64,000 nt of DNA from CBDCVN01 sp965223045 (lineage in GTDB: Bacteria > Deinococcota > Deinococci > Deinococcales > Trueperaceae). Numbering within the stretch: position 1 is the stretch's first letter; each line of letters starts with the position of its first letter. Positions 26,220 through 33,224 of this stretch are shown here, in pieces. Both the position numbers and the translations under genes were made by a program. The notes beneath the pieces were generated by a model. The model had not been told where the DNA came from. It made no database searches and saw only the letters and a list, made by a program, of their open reading frames with translations. Location: assembly GCA_965223045.1 (NCBI GenBank), contig CBDCVN010000013.1, forward strand, positions 3,100,001-3,164,000. The letters are read 5' to 3'.

Positions 26220-26606
26220 TTACCAAACTGTTTTTACAGAGTATTTTTGAATATATTTGTCTTTTGTTAGGAGCGTCATGTTTTCATATTTAGCTTGAGC
26301 TACAAGTAATCTATCAAAAGGATCTCTGTGAATAAAGGGTAAATTGATTGTGGTTTGACAATGGGCCTTGCTAATGGGTAGCCATGTGATTTTGTTTGCT
26401 GCAACTTCTTGATCAAAAAGATTTATCCAATTGTTACCTAATGATACTTTATCCAAACTTTTTTTGATGCAGATTTCCCAGTAGCTTGCTGCACTTAAGT
26501 AGAGGTCATTTCCCTCATCAAGAAAAGTTATTTTGGCAAGATCGCTTAACTTTTCAGGTTCACTAATACTCCAAAGAAAGGTATGTGTGTCTAACAGCAC
26601 CTTCAC
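26220..26606 (-). CDS. PIN-domain toxin (VapC-like)
   Basis: 128-residue PIN-domain ribonuclease of the type II toxin class. Acidic residues are in the right places: LLDTHTFLW at the start, YWEICIKKS, and RDPFDRLLVAQAKYENMTLL with TKD. The start GTG overlaps the antitoxin stop (TAGTG), so the two are coupled. In known systems the toxin cuts RNA and is neutralised by the partner. No truncation seen. The RNA target is not predictable here. Confidence 0.88.
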   Translation of the reverse strand: MKVLLDTHTFLWSISEPEKLSDLAKITFLDEGNDLYLSAASYWEICIKKSLDKVSLGNNWINLFDQEVAANKITWLPISKAHCQTTINLPFIHRDPFDRLLVAQAKYENMTLLTKDKYIQKYSVKTVW

Positions 26607-26833
26607 TACATGTAATCCTTCATATCTTCTAAAGGATCATCAAAATCATCTGCCATATTTGTAACTATACCCCTTGCTCCTCCTAATCTACGTTGTTTAT
26701 GCGCTTGAGATAACACCTCTAGTCGAACTAAAGGTTTGGTTCCCTTAGCGATTACTATATCTTCGCCTTCTATTGCTTCCCGTATTAGTCGTGATAAGTG
26801 AGTTTTTGCTTCGTGTATAGTTACTTGTTTCAC
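26606..26833 (-). CDS. Phd/YefM-family antitoxin
   Basis: 75 residues from the GTG at 26833. The start was chosen because it gives the normal family beginning MKQVTIHEAKTHLSRLIREA and lies exactly 6 nt after a -10 box; a TTG six bases earlier is less likely. N-terminal Phd/YefM DNA-binding fold (IVIAKGTKPLVRLE), followed by an acidic toxin-binding tail (DDFDDPLEDMKDYM). It should neutralise the downstream PIN toxin and repress its own promoter through the 20-bp palindrome just upstream. Confidence 0.88.
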   Translation of the reverse strand: MKQVTIHEAKTHLSRLIREAIEGEDIVIAKGTKPLVRLEVLSQAHKQRRLGGARGIVTNMADDFDDPLEDMKDYM

Positions 26834-26839
26834 ATGCAA

Positions 26840-26868
26840 ATTTTAACTAAGTCATATGACTTAGTCAA
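26840..26868 (-). promoter_or_regulatory. Leaderless promoter with built-in operator for the toxin-antitoxin operon
   Basis: On the minus strand: TTGACT (26863-26868), a 17-bp spacer, TAAAAT (26840-26845), then 6 nt to the antitoxin GTG. The perfect palindrome ACTAAGTCATATGACTTAGT (26846-26865) fills the whole spacer, so a repressor bound there would block polymerase directly. Autoregulation by the antitoxin is inferred from the family. Confidence 0.8.
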
Positions 26869-26899
26869 GTATTCATAATCATAAGGCTTTTGGCTAAAT

Positions 26900-27703
26900 T
26901 TATATTTCCCAGAAGCTGAGCTCTTTAGGTTTAAAGTTAGTAAAACTTCTTTCTGCAAAAGCAATAAGTCCATCTCTGTCAGGTAGCTCGAGATAATAGC
27001 GAAAATTGCTCAAATAACGCTGTACTTTTTCAAGGGGTATTTTCAGGCGCTCTGCTTCAAACCTGCTTACTTCTGCTAGCTGTCCCAAACCTCTTTCTCG
27101 AGCTTTTCTTAATTGGGTAACAAGCATTTCTGAAGGAGGGTCATCCTTATGCGAGGCCCACACAGCAAATGTGAAAGGTAGTTTAGTTGCTTGATACCAT
27201 TTTGCACCTAAATCTGTGATAAATGTTTGCTGACCTTTTATACTACGCTTTTTTATTGCTTCCACAAGAGCCCTATCGCCAATTAATAGTGCGCCATCAC
27301 ACTCGCTTAACATGGCATCTAAATTAGGCTCCATAAATACAAATTCAGTATCAAGTTTTTCATCTGCTAAAAGCAGTTTAAGAAGTTGTACACTGGTAGC
27401 AGAATGGCTACTTAAAGCTATATGCTTACCATTCAAGTTCTCCCAAGGGTGCAAATGGAACAGCATGACACTATACACAGGACCTAATGTAGAAATTGAA
27501 AAGTCTGGTAAGGCCTTAAGTTTATGTCTATGTTGTAAAAACTCAATGCTAGAAATAAGTGCTAGCTTAACTTCACCTGCCAAGAGCAAGGAGTTAAGCT
27601 TTGTTGGAACTCCATAAACAAATTCGCAGCCTGCCCAAGGAGTTAGCCCAAAGTGTAAAGGTGCAACATTCGCATATTGAACTAGGCCTAGGCGCTCGAG
27701 CAT
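26900..27703 (-). CDS. mqnA: Chorismate dehydratase (futalosine pathway)
   Basis: First step of the futalosine menaquinone route: chorismate to 3-enolpyruvylbenzoate. 267 residues with a periplasmic-binding-protein fold. Seen: GLVQYANVAPLHFGL near the start, GVPTKLNSLLLAGEVKLALI, then ISSIEFL, IALSSHSATSVQLLKLLL and DGALLIGDRALVEA with the DLGAKWYQATKLPFTFAVWA block that closes the family. Its ATG directly follows the TGA of mqnE (TGAATG), so the two are translated together. Both enzymes feed the same pathway, which supports the assignment. Confidence 0.9.
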   Translation of the reverse strand: MLERLGLVQYANVAPLHFGLTPWAGCEFVYGVPTKLNSLLLAGEVKLALISSIEFLQHRHKLKALPDFSISTLGPVYSVMLFHLHPWENLNGKHIALSSHSATSVQLLKLLLADEKLDTEFVFMEPNLDAMLSECDGALLIGDRALVEAIKKRSIKGQQTFITDLGAKWYQATKLPFTFAVWASHKDDPPSEMLVTQLRKARERGLGQLAEVSRFEAERLKIPLEKVQRYLSNFRYYLELPDRDGLIAFAERSFTNFKPKELSFWEI

Positions 27704-28864
27704 TCAATTTGTTCCGAAAACTTTAAGTTCATTGTATAAAGCATCTCGCTTAACAGCTACTCTATTAGTAGCTTGGATAAGTTTTACAAGCTCATTTTCA
27801 GTTAAGCCTTGTTCTGTAATAGCTCCTGAAGCATGAGCAATACGCTCATCTTTGATAGTGCCATCAATATCACTAACTCCACTAGATAGTGCTATTTGGG
27901 TTAGCTCTGGGGTTATCATCACCCAATAGCCCTTAATATGTGGGAAGTTATCTAGCATGACTCGAGCAATTGCCAAATTACGCAGGTCATCTAAACCAGT
28001 AGTGAACTCTGTTCTATTAAGTTCTTTAGCCAAAGGATTATTATCCGGTTGGAAAGCCAGAGGAATAAAAGAGAAAAAGCCCCCAGTCTCATCTTGCAAA
28101 GCACGCAAGCGTAGCATATGATCCATGCGGTCTTCTAAACTTTCTATGTGACCATAAAGCATGGTGGCATTGGTAGGAATACCCAATTCATGAGCAATGC
28201 GATGAATCTCTAACCATCCTTCAGCCGTTACTTTGGCCTTGGCAATTCTTACTCTTACCTGCTCAGCAAATATTTCTGCTCCACCACCAGGCATGGCTAC
28301 TAATCCAGCCTCTTTAAGTTCGGAAAGCACTTCATAATAATTCTTCTTAGGACGGGTTATTTTAGTAAAGTGGTGTATTTCTGCTGCTGTCCACGCTTTA
28401 ACTTGTACCCTTGGATAGCGTGTAGTAAGCCCCTTAACAAGATCAAGATAGTATTGCCACTCTCTTTTTGGATGGTGCCCTGAAGCAATATGGATCTCTG
28501 TTAAGTCTGGATGATAGTGTTTATCTACAAAATCCCACACATCCTCAAGATCATAATCCCATACACCTGCCTCGCCAAATTTGCGCTGAAAGCCACAAAA
28601 AGTGCAGCCAACATAGCAAATATTAGTTTGTGAGAGTCTAAGTGAGTGTACAAAATAAGCCTTGTTACCAACCTTGCGTTCACGGACTACATCAGCTAGT
28701 CTTGCTAAAGTAGGAAAATCATGCGTTTTAAAAAGAGTCATGCCCTCATCAAAATTAAGCCTTTTACCCTCTAAAACTTTTTCAGCCAAGGGTTCTAGCT
28801 GCAAGTCACGAATTTTCAAATCCTGCAAAGATGTTATCTCTTTAGGATAGACATCACTAATCAT
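27704..28864 (-). CDS. mqnE: Aminodeoxyfutalosine synthase (radical SAM)
   Basis: Radical SAM enzyme joining 3-enolpyruvylbenzoate and SAM in menaquinone synthesis. 386 residues. The iron-sulfur motif is CYVGCTFCGF (CxxxCxxC), followed by EIHIASGHHP, PGGGAEIFAEQVR, the TAEGWLEIHRIAHELGIPTN block and MLYGHIESLEDRMDHML with QDETGGFFSFIPLAFQP. These fit MqnE better than its paralogue MqnC. Heads the mqnE-mqnA operon. TATAAT lies 6 nt before the ATG with no ribosome site, so the mRNA is probably leaderless. Divergent from the amylase gene. Confidence 0.9.
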   Translation of the reverse strand: MISDVYPKEITSLQDLKIRDLQLEPLAEKVLEGKRLNFDEGMTLFKTHDFPTLARLADVVRERKVGNKAYFVHSLRLSQTNICYVGCTFCGFQRKFGEAGVWDYDLEDVWDFVDKHYHPDLTEIHIASGHHPKREWQYYLDLVKGLTTRYPRVQVKAWTAAEIHHFTKITRPKKNYYEVLSELKEAGLVAMPGGGAEIFAEQVRVRIAKAKVTAEGWLEIHRIAHELGIPTNATMLYGHIESLEDRMDHMLRLRALQDETGGFFSFIPLAFQPDNNPLAKELNRTEFTTGLDDLRNLAIARVMLDNFPHIKGYWVMITPELTQIALSSGVSDIDGTIKDERIAHASGAITEQGLTENELVKLIQATNRVAVKRDALYNELKVFGTN

Positions 28865-28870
28865 TGTATA

Positions 28871-28876
28871 ATTATA
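28871..28876 (-). promoter_or_regulatory. -10 box of a leaderless mqnE promoter
   Basis: TATAAT on the minus strand, separated from the mqnE ATG by exactly 6 nt (TATACA). Transcription would begin at or next to the start codon. No clear -35 box. Confidence 0.6.
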
Positions 28877-29062
28877 GCAAGAGTATTTGAGTACCGATTA
28901 ACTTCAGTAATGGTACCAGAATAAAATTAGACTATACATCTGGTTGCCATTGCATTCCTCCTGTGAGTATAATTTGGACCAAAGCGCAGATAATACATTT
29001 TTAAAAACGTTCGCGCTGCAATACATTTGTACTATAAACAAATCATAAAAAAGGCACCTACT

Positions 29063-30517
29063 ATGAAGAAAGTACACACCCCCAACTGGACTAAACATGC
29101 TATTTTCTATCAAATATTTCCTGATAGATTTGCAAAGAGTAGGAAGACAAAAAAACCTAGTCGTTTAGAAGCGTGGGATAGCCCTCCTACTGTACACGGT
29201 TATAAAGGTGGTGACTTGTATGGTGTTATTGAAAAGCTTGATTATTTGCAAGATCTAGGTATAACTGCTTTGTACTTTAACCCTATTTTCCAATCTGCTT
29301 CTAATCATCGCTATCACACTTATGATTATTACAAGGTTGATCCTTTGTTAGGGGGTAATGAGGCTTTAAAAGCTTTACTTGACCAGTGCCATAAAAGAAA
29401 GATGAAAGTTGTTCTTGACGGTGTTTTTAATCACTCCAGTCGAGGTTTCTTTCAATTCCACGATGTTTTGGAAAACAAAAAACACAGCCCCTATCATGAT
29501 TGGTTTCATATCCATAAATTCCCTCTAAATGCTTATTTAGAAAAAGAGATTGGCTATGAGGCTTGGTGGGGGTTAGCAGCCTTGCCAAAGTTTAATACTG
29601 CTAATCCAGAAGTACGTGAATTCTTGTTTTCTGTAGCAGAATTCTGGCTCCGTTTTGGCATTGATGGTTGGCGTCTAGATGTGCCTAATGAAATAAACGA
29701 TGATGCTTTTTGGCAAGAGTTTCGTCGTCGCTGTCGTAAGATTAATCCTGAGTGCTACATAGTAGGTGAAATGTGGAATGATGCTGAGCGCTATTTAAAA
29801 GGAGATCAGTTTGATGCTGTAATGAATTACCCACTTACCAGAGCAATTTTCGGCGTGGTAGGCCAAAAGTTAAATCATGAGCAAATTAGTAAGTGTGGTT
29901 ATGTAAGTATTCCTAAACTAAGCATTCAAGAATTTGCTGATCAAATAGAGTTTTTGCTGCAAAAGCACCACCCTGCTATAACAAACGTGCAGCTCAATTT
30001 GTTAGGTAGTCATGATACCCCTAGAGCACTTACAGTCTTAAATGGAGATGAAAATGCCTTGCGCATAGCTTATATGTTCCTTTTCAGTTTTGTAGGTGTT
30101 CCCTGCCTTTACTATGGTGATGAATTAGGACTTTTTGGTGATCATGATCCTCATTGCCGTCAGAGTATGTCTTGGGATAGAGAATTTACTTGGAATCATA
30201 GTTTGCGTGATTACATCAAAACCCTTATACAGCTTAGACATAGACACCACTCATTACAAGAGGGCAATTTTAAAACTTTATATGCTAAAGATAGTGTATA
30301 TATTTATGCTCGTCAGCTTAGGAAAGAAAGTGTTCTAGGTGTTTTAAATTTAGGGGAAAATGTGGATTGTAATTTTGAAATCTCTAATAGTGAAGGTTTA
30401 GAAGGGCAGTATGTGGATTTGTTGGGGGTGGAGGTGGGGCTCGAGCTAAAAAACACTACTCTCTCTGGCTCTATCTTACCTGCTCAAAGTAGCTTCCTTT
30501 TAATTAGAGGTAGTTAG
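29063..30517 (+). CDS. GH13 alpha-amylase family glycosidase (neopullulanase/cyclomaltodextrinase-like)
   Basis: 484 residues from the ATG at 29063 (AAAAAAGG lies about 9 nt upstream; an in-frame TTG 12 codons earlier is less likely). A (beta/alpha)8 barrel with all GH13 regions: AIFYQIFPDRFA, LDGVFNHSS, GWRLDVPNE (nucleophile Asp), YIVGEMW (acid Glu) and LLGSHDTPR (third Asp). QIFPDRF and the region-V pattern fit the GH13_20 neopullulanase/cyclomaltodextrinase group, though the usual N-terminal dimer domain is absent. No signal peptide, so it is cytoplasmic. It acts on maltodextrins, with the debranching enzyme at 0.8-2.8 kb as likely partner. The serS ATG lies 32 bp downstream. Confidence 0.87.
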   Translation: MKKVHTPNWTKHAIFYQIFPDRFAKSRKTKKPSRLEAWDSPPTVHGYKGGDLYGVIEKLDYLQDLGITALYFNPIFQSASNHRYHTYDYYKVDPLLGGNEALKALLDQCHKRKMKVVLDGVFNHSSRGFFQFHDVLENKKHSPYHDWFHIHKFPLNAYLEKEIGYEAWWGLAALPKFNTANPEVREFLFSVAEFWLRFGIDGWRLDVPNEINDDAFWQEFRRRCRKINPECYIVGEMWNDAERYLKGDQFDAVMNYPLTRAIFGVVGQKLNHEQISKCGYVSIPKLSIQEFADQIEFLLQKHHPAITNVQLNLLGSHDTPRALTVLNGDENALRIAYMFLFSFVGVPCLYYGDELGLFGDHDPHCRQSMSWDREFTWNHSLRDYIKTLIQLRHRHHSLQEGNFKTLYAKDSVYIYARQLRKESVLGVLNLGENVDCNFEISNSEGLEGQYVDLLGVEVGLELKNTTLSGSILPAQSSFLLIRGS

Positions 30518-30537
30518 TATATGTGCATTTGGATTGT

Positions 30538-30543
30538 TATAGT
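30538..30543 (+). promoter_or_regulatory. -10 box of a leaderless serS promoter
   Basis: TATAGT followed by 6 nt (TTCCCT) and the serS ATG; no ribosome site is present. A rival reading is an 11-codon ORF (30521-30556) overlapping the serS start, but it has only a weak ribosome site. Confidence 0.5.
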
Positions 30544-30549
30544 TTCCCT

Positions 30550-31830
30550 ATGTTAGATTTACGTTTTATTCGTGAGAACCCAAATGTAATCCGCAAAGCC
30601 ATGAAAGACAAGCAGTTAGGGGAAGATGTAAAAAAATTAGATGAGCTTCTATTAGTAGATGAGGAGTTTAGGCTTTTACGTAACGATTTAGAGCAGAAAC
30701 AAGCTAAACGAAATGCCAAAAGCAAGAAAATTGGTCAATTAAAACGACAAGGCGAGCCTGCTGAAGAATTAATCCGTGAAATGGGCAATCTGAGTGATGA
30801 AGTTAAACGTTTAGAGGAAAAAAGCCGTAGCTTAGAAACTAAGCTACAGAATTTAATGTTAGAAATCCCCAATCTCCCTCATAAAAGCGTGCCCTATGGT
30901 GAAAGTGAGCACGATAATGTCATTGTAAAAGAATGGGGTGAAAAGCCAGCTTTTGATTTTGAGCCTAAACCTCATTGGGAAATTGCTGATAGTAAGGGTT
31001 GGATTGACTTTGAGGCTGGAGTAAGAACAACTGGAGCAGGTTTTCCTATTTTTAAAGGCTATGGTGCTAAACTACTAAGGTCACTTATCCAATACTGTTT
31101 GAATAGCTTAACAGATAAGGGCTACCTAGAGCACAGTGGGCCACTGTTAATAAACACAGAAAGTGCTACTGCAACAGGGCAATTGCCTGATAAAGAAGGG
31201 CAAATGTATAGGCTTACTGATGATTTTTACTTAATTCCTACCTCAGAAGTAATACTTGCAGGTATTCACCGCGATGAAATATTAGATGCTAATAAGCTGC
31301 CCTTAAAATACACTACCTACAGCCCATGCTTCCGCCGAGAAGCTGGTAGTTATGGGGCACATGTAAGAGGTATTAACAGAGTACACCAGTTTGATAAAGT
31401 AGAGATGGTGCAGTTTGTACACCCCGAGCAAAGTTATGAGATGCTCGAGCAAATGACCAGAACTTCAGAAGGTTTACTAGAAGAGCTTAATTTACCTTAT
31501 CGTCGCTTGCTAATGTGCAGTGGTGATATGGGCTTTACTCAGGCCAAAAAATATGACCTTGAACTATGGAGTGCTGGGCAAAAACGTTGGTTAGAGGTTT
31601 CAAGTTGTAGTAACATCACTGATTTTCAAGCTAGGCGGTTACACACTCGCTTTAGAGAAAGGGGTAAGCAAGGTAAAGGGAAACTCGAGTTGGTACATAC
31701 TCTAAATGGTAGTGCCTTTGGCATGGTACGGGTTGTTGCAGCAATAATGGAGAATTATCAAAATGAAGATGGTACCGTGAACGTGCCTAATGTACTTAGT
31801 AGTTATATTGGAGCAAATTTGCTAAGTTGA
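30550..31830 (+). CDS. serS: Seryl-tRNA synthetase
   Basis: Charges tRNA(Ser) with serine. 426 residues from the ATG giving the family start MLDLRFIRENPNVIRKAM; an in-frame GTG nine codons earlier was rejected. The N-terminal antiparallel coiled-coil arm (about 30-105) binds the tRNA long variable arm. Class II motifs: motif 2 SPCFRREAGSYG with HVRGINRVHQF, the serine-binding LIPTSEV, and motif 3 as NGSAFGMVRVVAAIMEN. Intact and full length. Probably translated from a leaderless transcript (see the promoter entry). Confidence 0.93.
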   Translation: MLDLRFIRENPNVIRKAMKDKQLGEDVKKLDELLLVDEEFRLLRNDLEQKQAKRNAKSKKIGQLKRQGEPAEELIREMGNLSDEVKRLEEKSRSLETKLQNLMLEIPNLPHKSVPYGESEHDNVIVKEWGEKPAFDFEPKPHWEIADSKGWIDFEAGVRTTGAGFPIFKGYGAKLLRSLIQYCLNSLTDKGYLEHSGPLLINTESATATGQLPDKEGQMYRLTDDFYLIPTSEVILAGIHRDEILDANKLPLKYTTYSPCFRREAGSYGAHVRGINRVHQFDKVEMVQFVHPEQSYEMLEQMTRTSEGLLEELNLPYRRLLMCSGDMGFTQAKKYDLELWSAGQKRWLEVSSCSNITDFQARRLHTRFRERGKQGKGKLELVHTLNGSAFGMVRVVAAIMENYQNEDGTVNVPNVLSSYIGANLLS

Positions 31831-31877
31831 CAAGGTGTTTTTAATCTAAGACTTTAGAAAGAAGGTCAAATACAGTA

Positions 31878-32165
31878 ATGAAAGGCTATATTATTTTTCA
31901 AGAAGAAATTTTCGACAAGGAAGCTTTTGAAGAATATAAGAAGATGTCACCAGAATCCATAAAAAAATATGGTGGTGAATTTGTTGTAAGAGGTGGAAAT
32001 GTAGAGATTTTAGAGGGAGACTTCGATTTTGAGCGAGTTGCTGTTCTTGCATTTCCTTCTGTTGAGCAAGCACGTGCTTGGTATAACTCCGAAGAATATG
32101 CAGAGGCTAAAGAATTTCGGCTTAAGATATCTAAATGTCAAGCAATTTTAGTTCAGGGCAAGTAA
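31878..32165 (+). CDS. DUF1330 family protein
   Basis: 95-residue ferredoxin-like (dimeric alpha/beta barrel) protein of DUF1330. Seen: MKGYIIFQEEIFDKEAFEEY, YGGEFVVRGGNVEILEGDF, VAVLAFPSVEQARAWYNSEEY and the closing block with KCQAILVQG. Members are small cytosolic proteins of uncertain function. An AAGAAGG sequence lies about 13 nt before the ATG, a rather long spacing. A small secreted protein gene follows 17 bp downstream. Confidence 0.85.
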   Translation: MKGYIIFQEEIFDKEAFEEYKKMSPESIKKYGGEFVVRGGNVEILEGDFDFERVAVLAFPSVEQARAWYNSEEYAEAKEFRLKISKCQAILVQGK

Positions 32166-32182
32166 CAAATTGGAATTGCAGT

Positions 32183-32374
32183 ATGTTTAAAATCTGTAAG
32201 AAATTAGTTGGCCTTTTTTTGCTTTCATTCTCCTTGATAGGTGAGTCAAGCACTGATTTTTGCTTAAGAGTGCTAAATTCAGATGTTGATTTGGGTGGTG
32301 ATTATGGCAAATCTAGCTACAGGAATTATTGGATTCGAGTAGATGAATTTAAGTGTCTAGATACATCTGAATAG
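32183..32374 (+). CDS. Small secreted protein, unknown
   Basis: 63 residues from the ATG at 32183. Residues 1-22 (MFKICKKLVGLFLLSFSLIG) look like a signal peptide. The mature part is about 40 residues with two Cys (one in DFCLRV, one in EFKCLDTSE) that could pair, and an aromatic SYRNYWIRVDEF block. A longer frame begins at a GTG or similar codon inside the DUF1330 gene, but the signal peptide supports the later start. No family is recognised. The SIMPL gene follows after 7 bp. Confidence 0.45.
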   Translation: MFKICKKLVGLFLLSFSLIGESSTDFCLRVLNSDVDLGGDYGKSSYRNYWIRVDEFKCLDTSE

Positions 32375-32381
32375 ATAAATT

Positions 32382-33038
32382 ATGGAACATGGTATACTTA
32401 GAGTAAGTGAAACAGCAGAAACTGAAATAGAAGCTAAAAAAGCCTTTGTGGTTATTAATGTCACAAGTGAAAAGCTTTTGTTTGGCAATGCAGCAATAAC
32501 TGCTTCAGATGACCTAAAAACAGTTATAGATAAAACAAAAGCAATCAGTGAAACTGTGGAGGTAGAAACAGAGTCTGTTGCTATTGAAACTAACTCGAAC
32601 ATATTTGGTAAAAATTCAGCAGCAACCTACACAGTTAAGTTAATAGTCAATGAATTAGACAAGCTTGGATCAATACTTGGAATTTGCTCTGAAGGAAAAA
32701 GGATAAAAATCAGGTCAGTTATTTGGGACTATGATGACGAAGAAGAAAAGCTTAGCCTAATCAAAGAAGCCGTAAAGAAAGCGAAAAATAAAGCTGATCA
32801 AATGATGGAGACAATAGGTTACTCTGTAACTGGCATCAGGTCTTGTAGTGACAGCTACAAAATGCCCAATATTGGCGAGGTGGTTTTAAACGAGCTAAGT
32901 GCTAAAGCTGAAAGTAGGGCAACTTTAAGAGCAAAGAATGTAGGGAACCCTGTTGTTAATATTGGTACAGAATTTAAAAGTAAAAAGCAGATTGCTGCTA
33001 CTTGTACTGTAGAGTTTTTAATCCAGGAAAAGTCTTAA
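32382..33038 (+). CDS. SIMPL-domain (DUF541) protein
   Basis: 218 residues. The pattern of a SIMPL/DUF541 domain is present: ILRVSETAETEIEAKKAFVV at the start, a central KEAVKKAKNKADQMMETIGY helix pair and a beta-rich C-terminus ending TCTVEFLIQE. Such proteins are usually periplasmic or surface-associated; no signal peptide is visible here, and the chain is a little short, so the N-terminus may be trimmed. Follows the small secreted protein by 7 bp, likely in one transcript. Function unknown. Confidence 0.65.
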   Translation: MEHGILRVSETAETEIEAKKAFVVINVTSEKLLFGNAAITASDDLKTVIDKTKAISETVEVETESVAIETNSNIFGKNSAATYTVKLIVNELDKLGSILGICSEGKRIKIRSVIWDYDDEEEKLSLIKEAVKKAKNKADQMMETIGYSVTGIRSCSDSYKMPNIGEVVLNELSAKAESRATLRAKNVGNPVVNIGTEFKSKKQIAATCTVEFLIQEKS

Positions 33039-33224
33039 AGACTTTATATCTTAGATTCGAGGATGTTCTGGGCAACTAAATCTTCTTAAAGGCATTAAGA
33101 CATGATATGTTCATTATTTACTCCTGTCTATCTTTGCCTCTTGCCTTTGTGAGGGTAAGGACTAAGTTATAACATGTGTTTTACAGGGATACCTTTGCTT
33201 TAAAAAAGCTTTTTTGGAGGACTA

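Noticed and set aside
30521..30556. 11-codon leader ORF overlapping the serS start
   Set aside because: Its ribosome site is weak and far; a -10 box 6 nt before serS explains initiation more simply.
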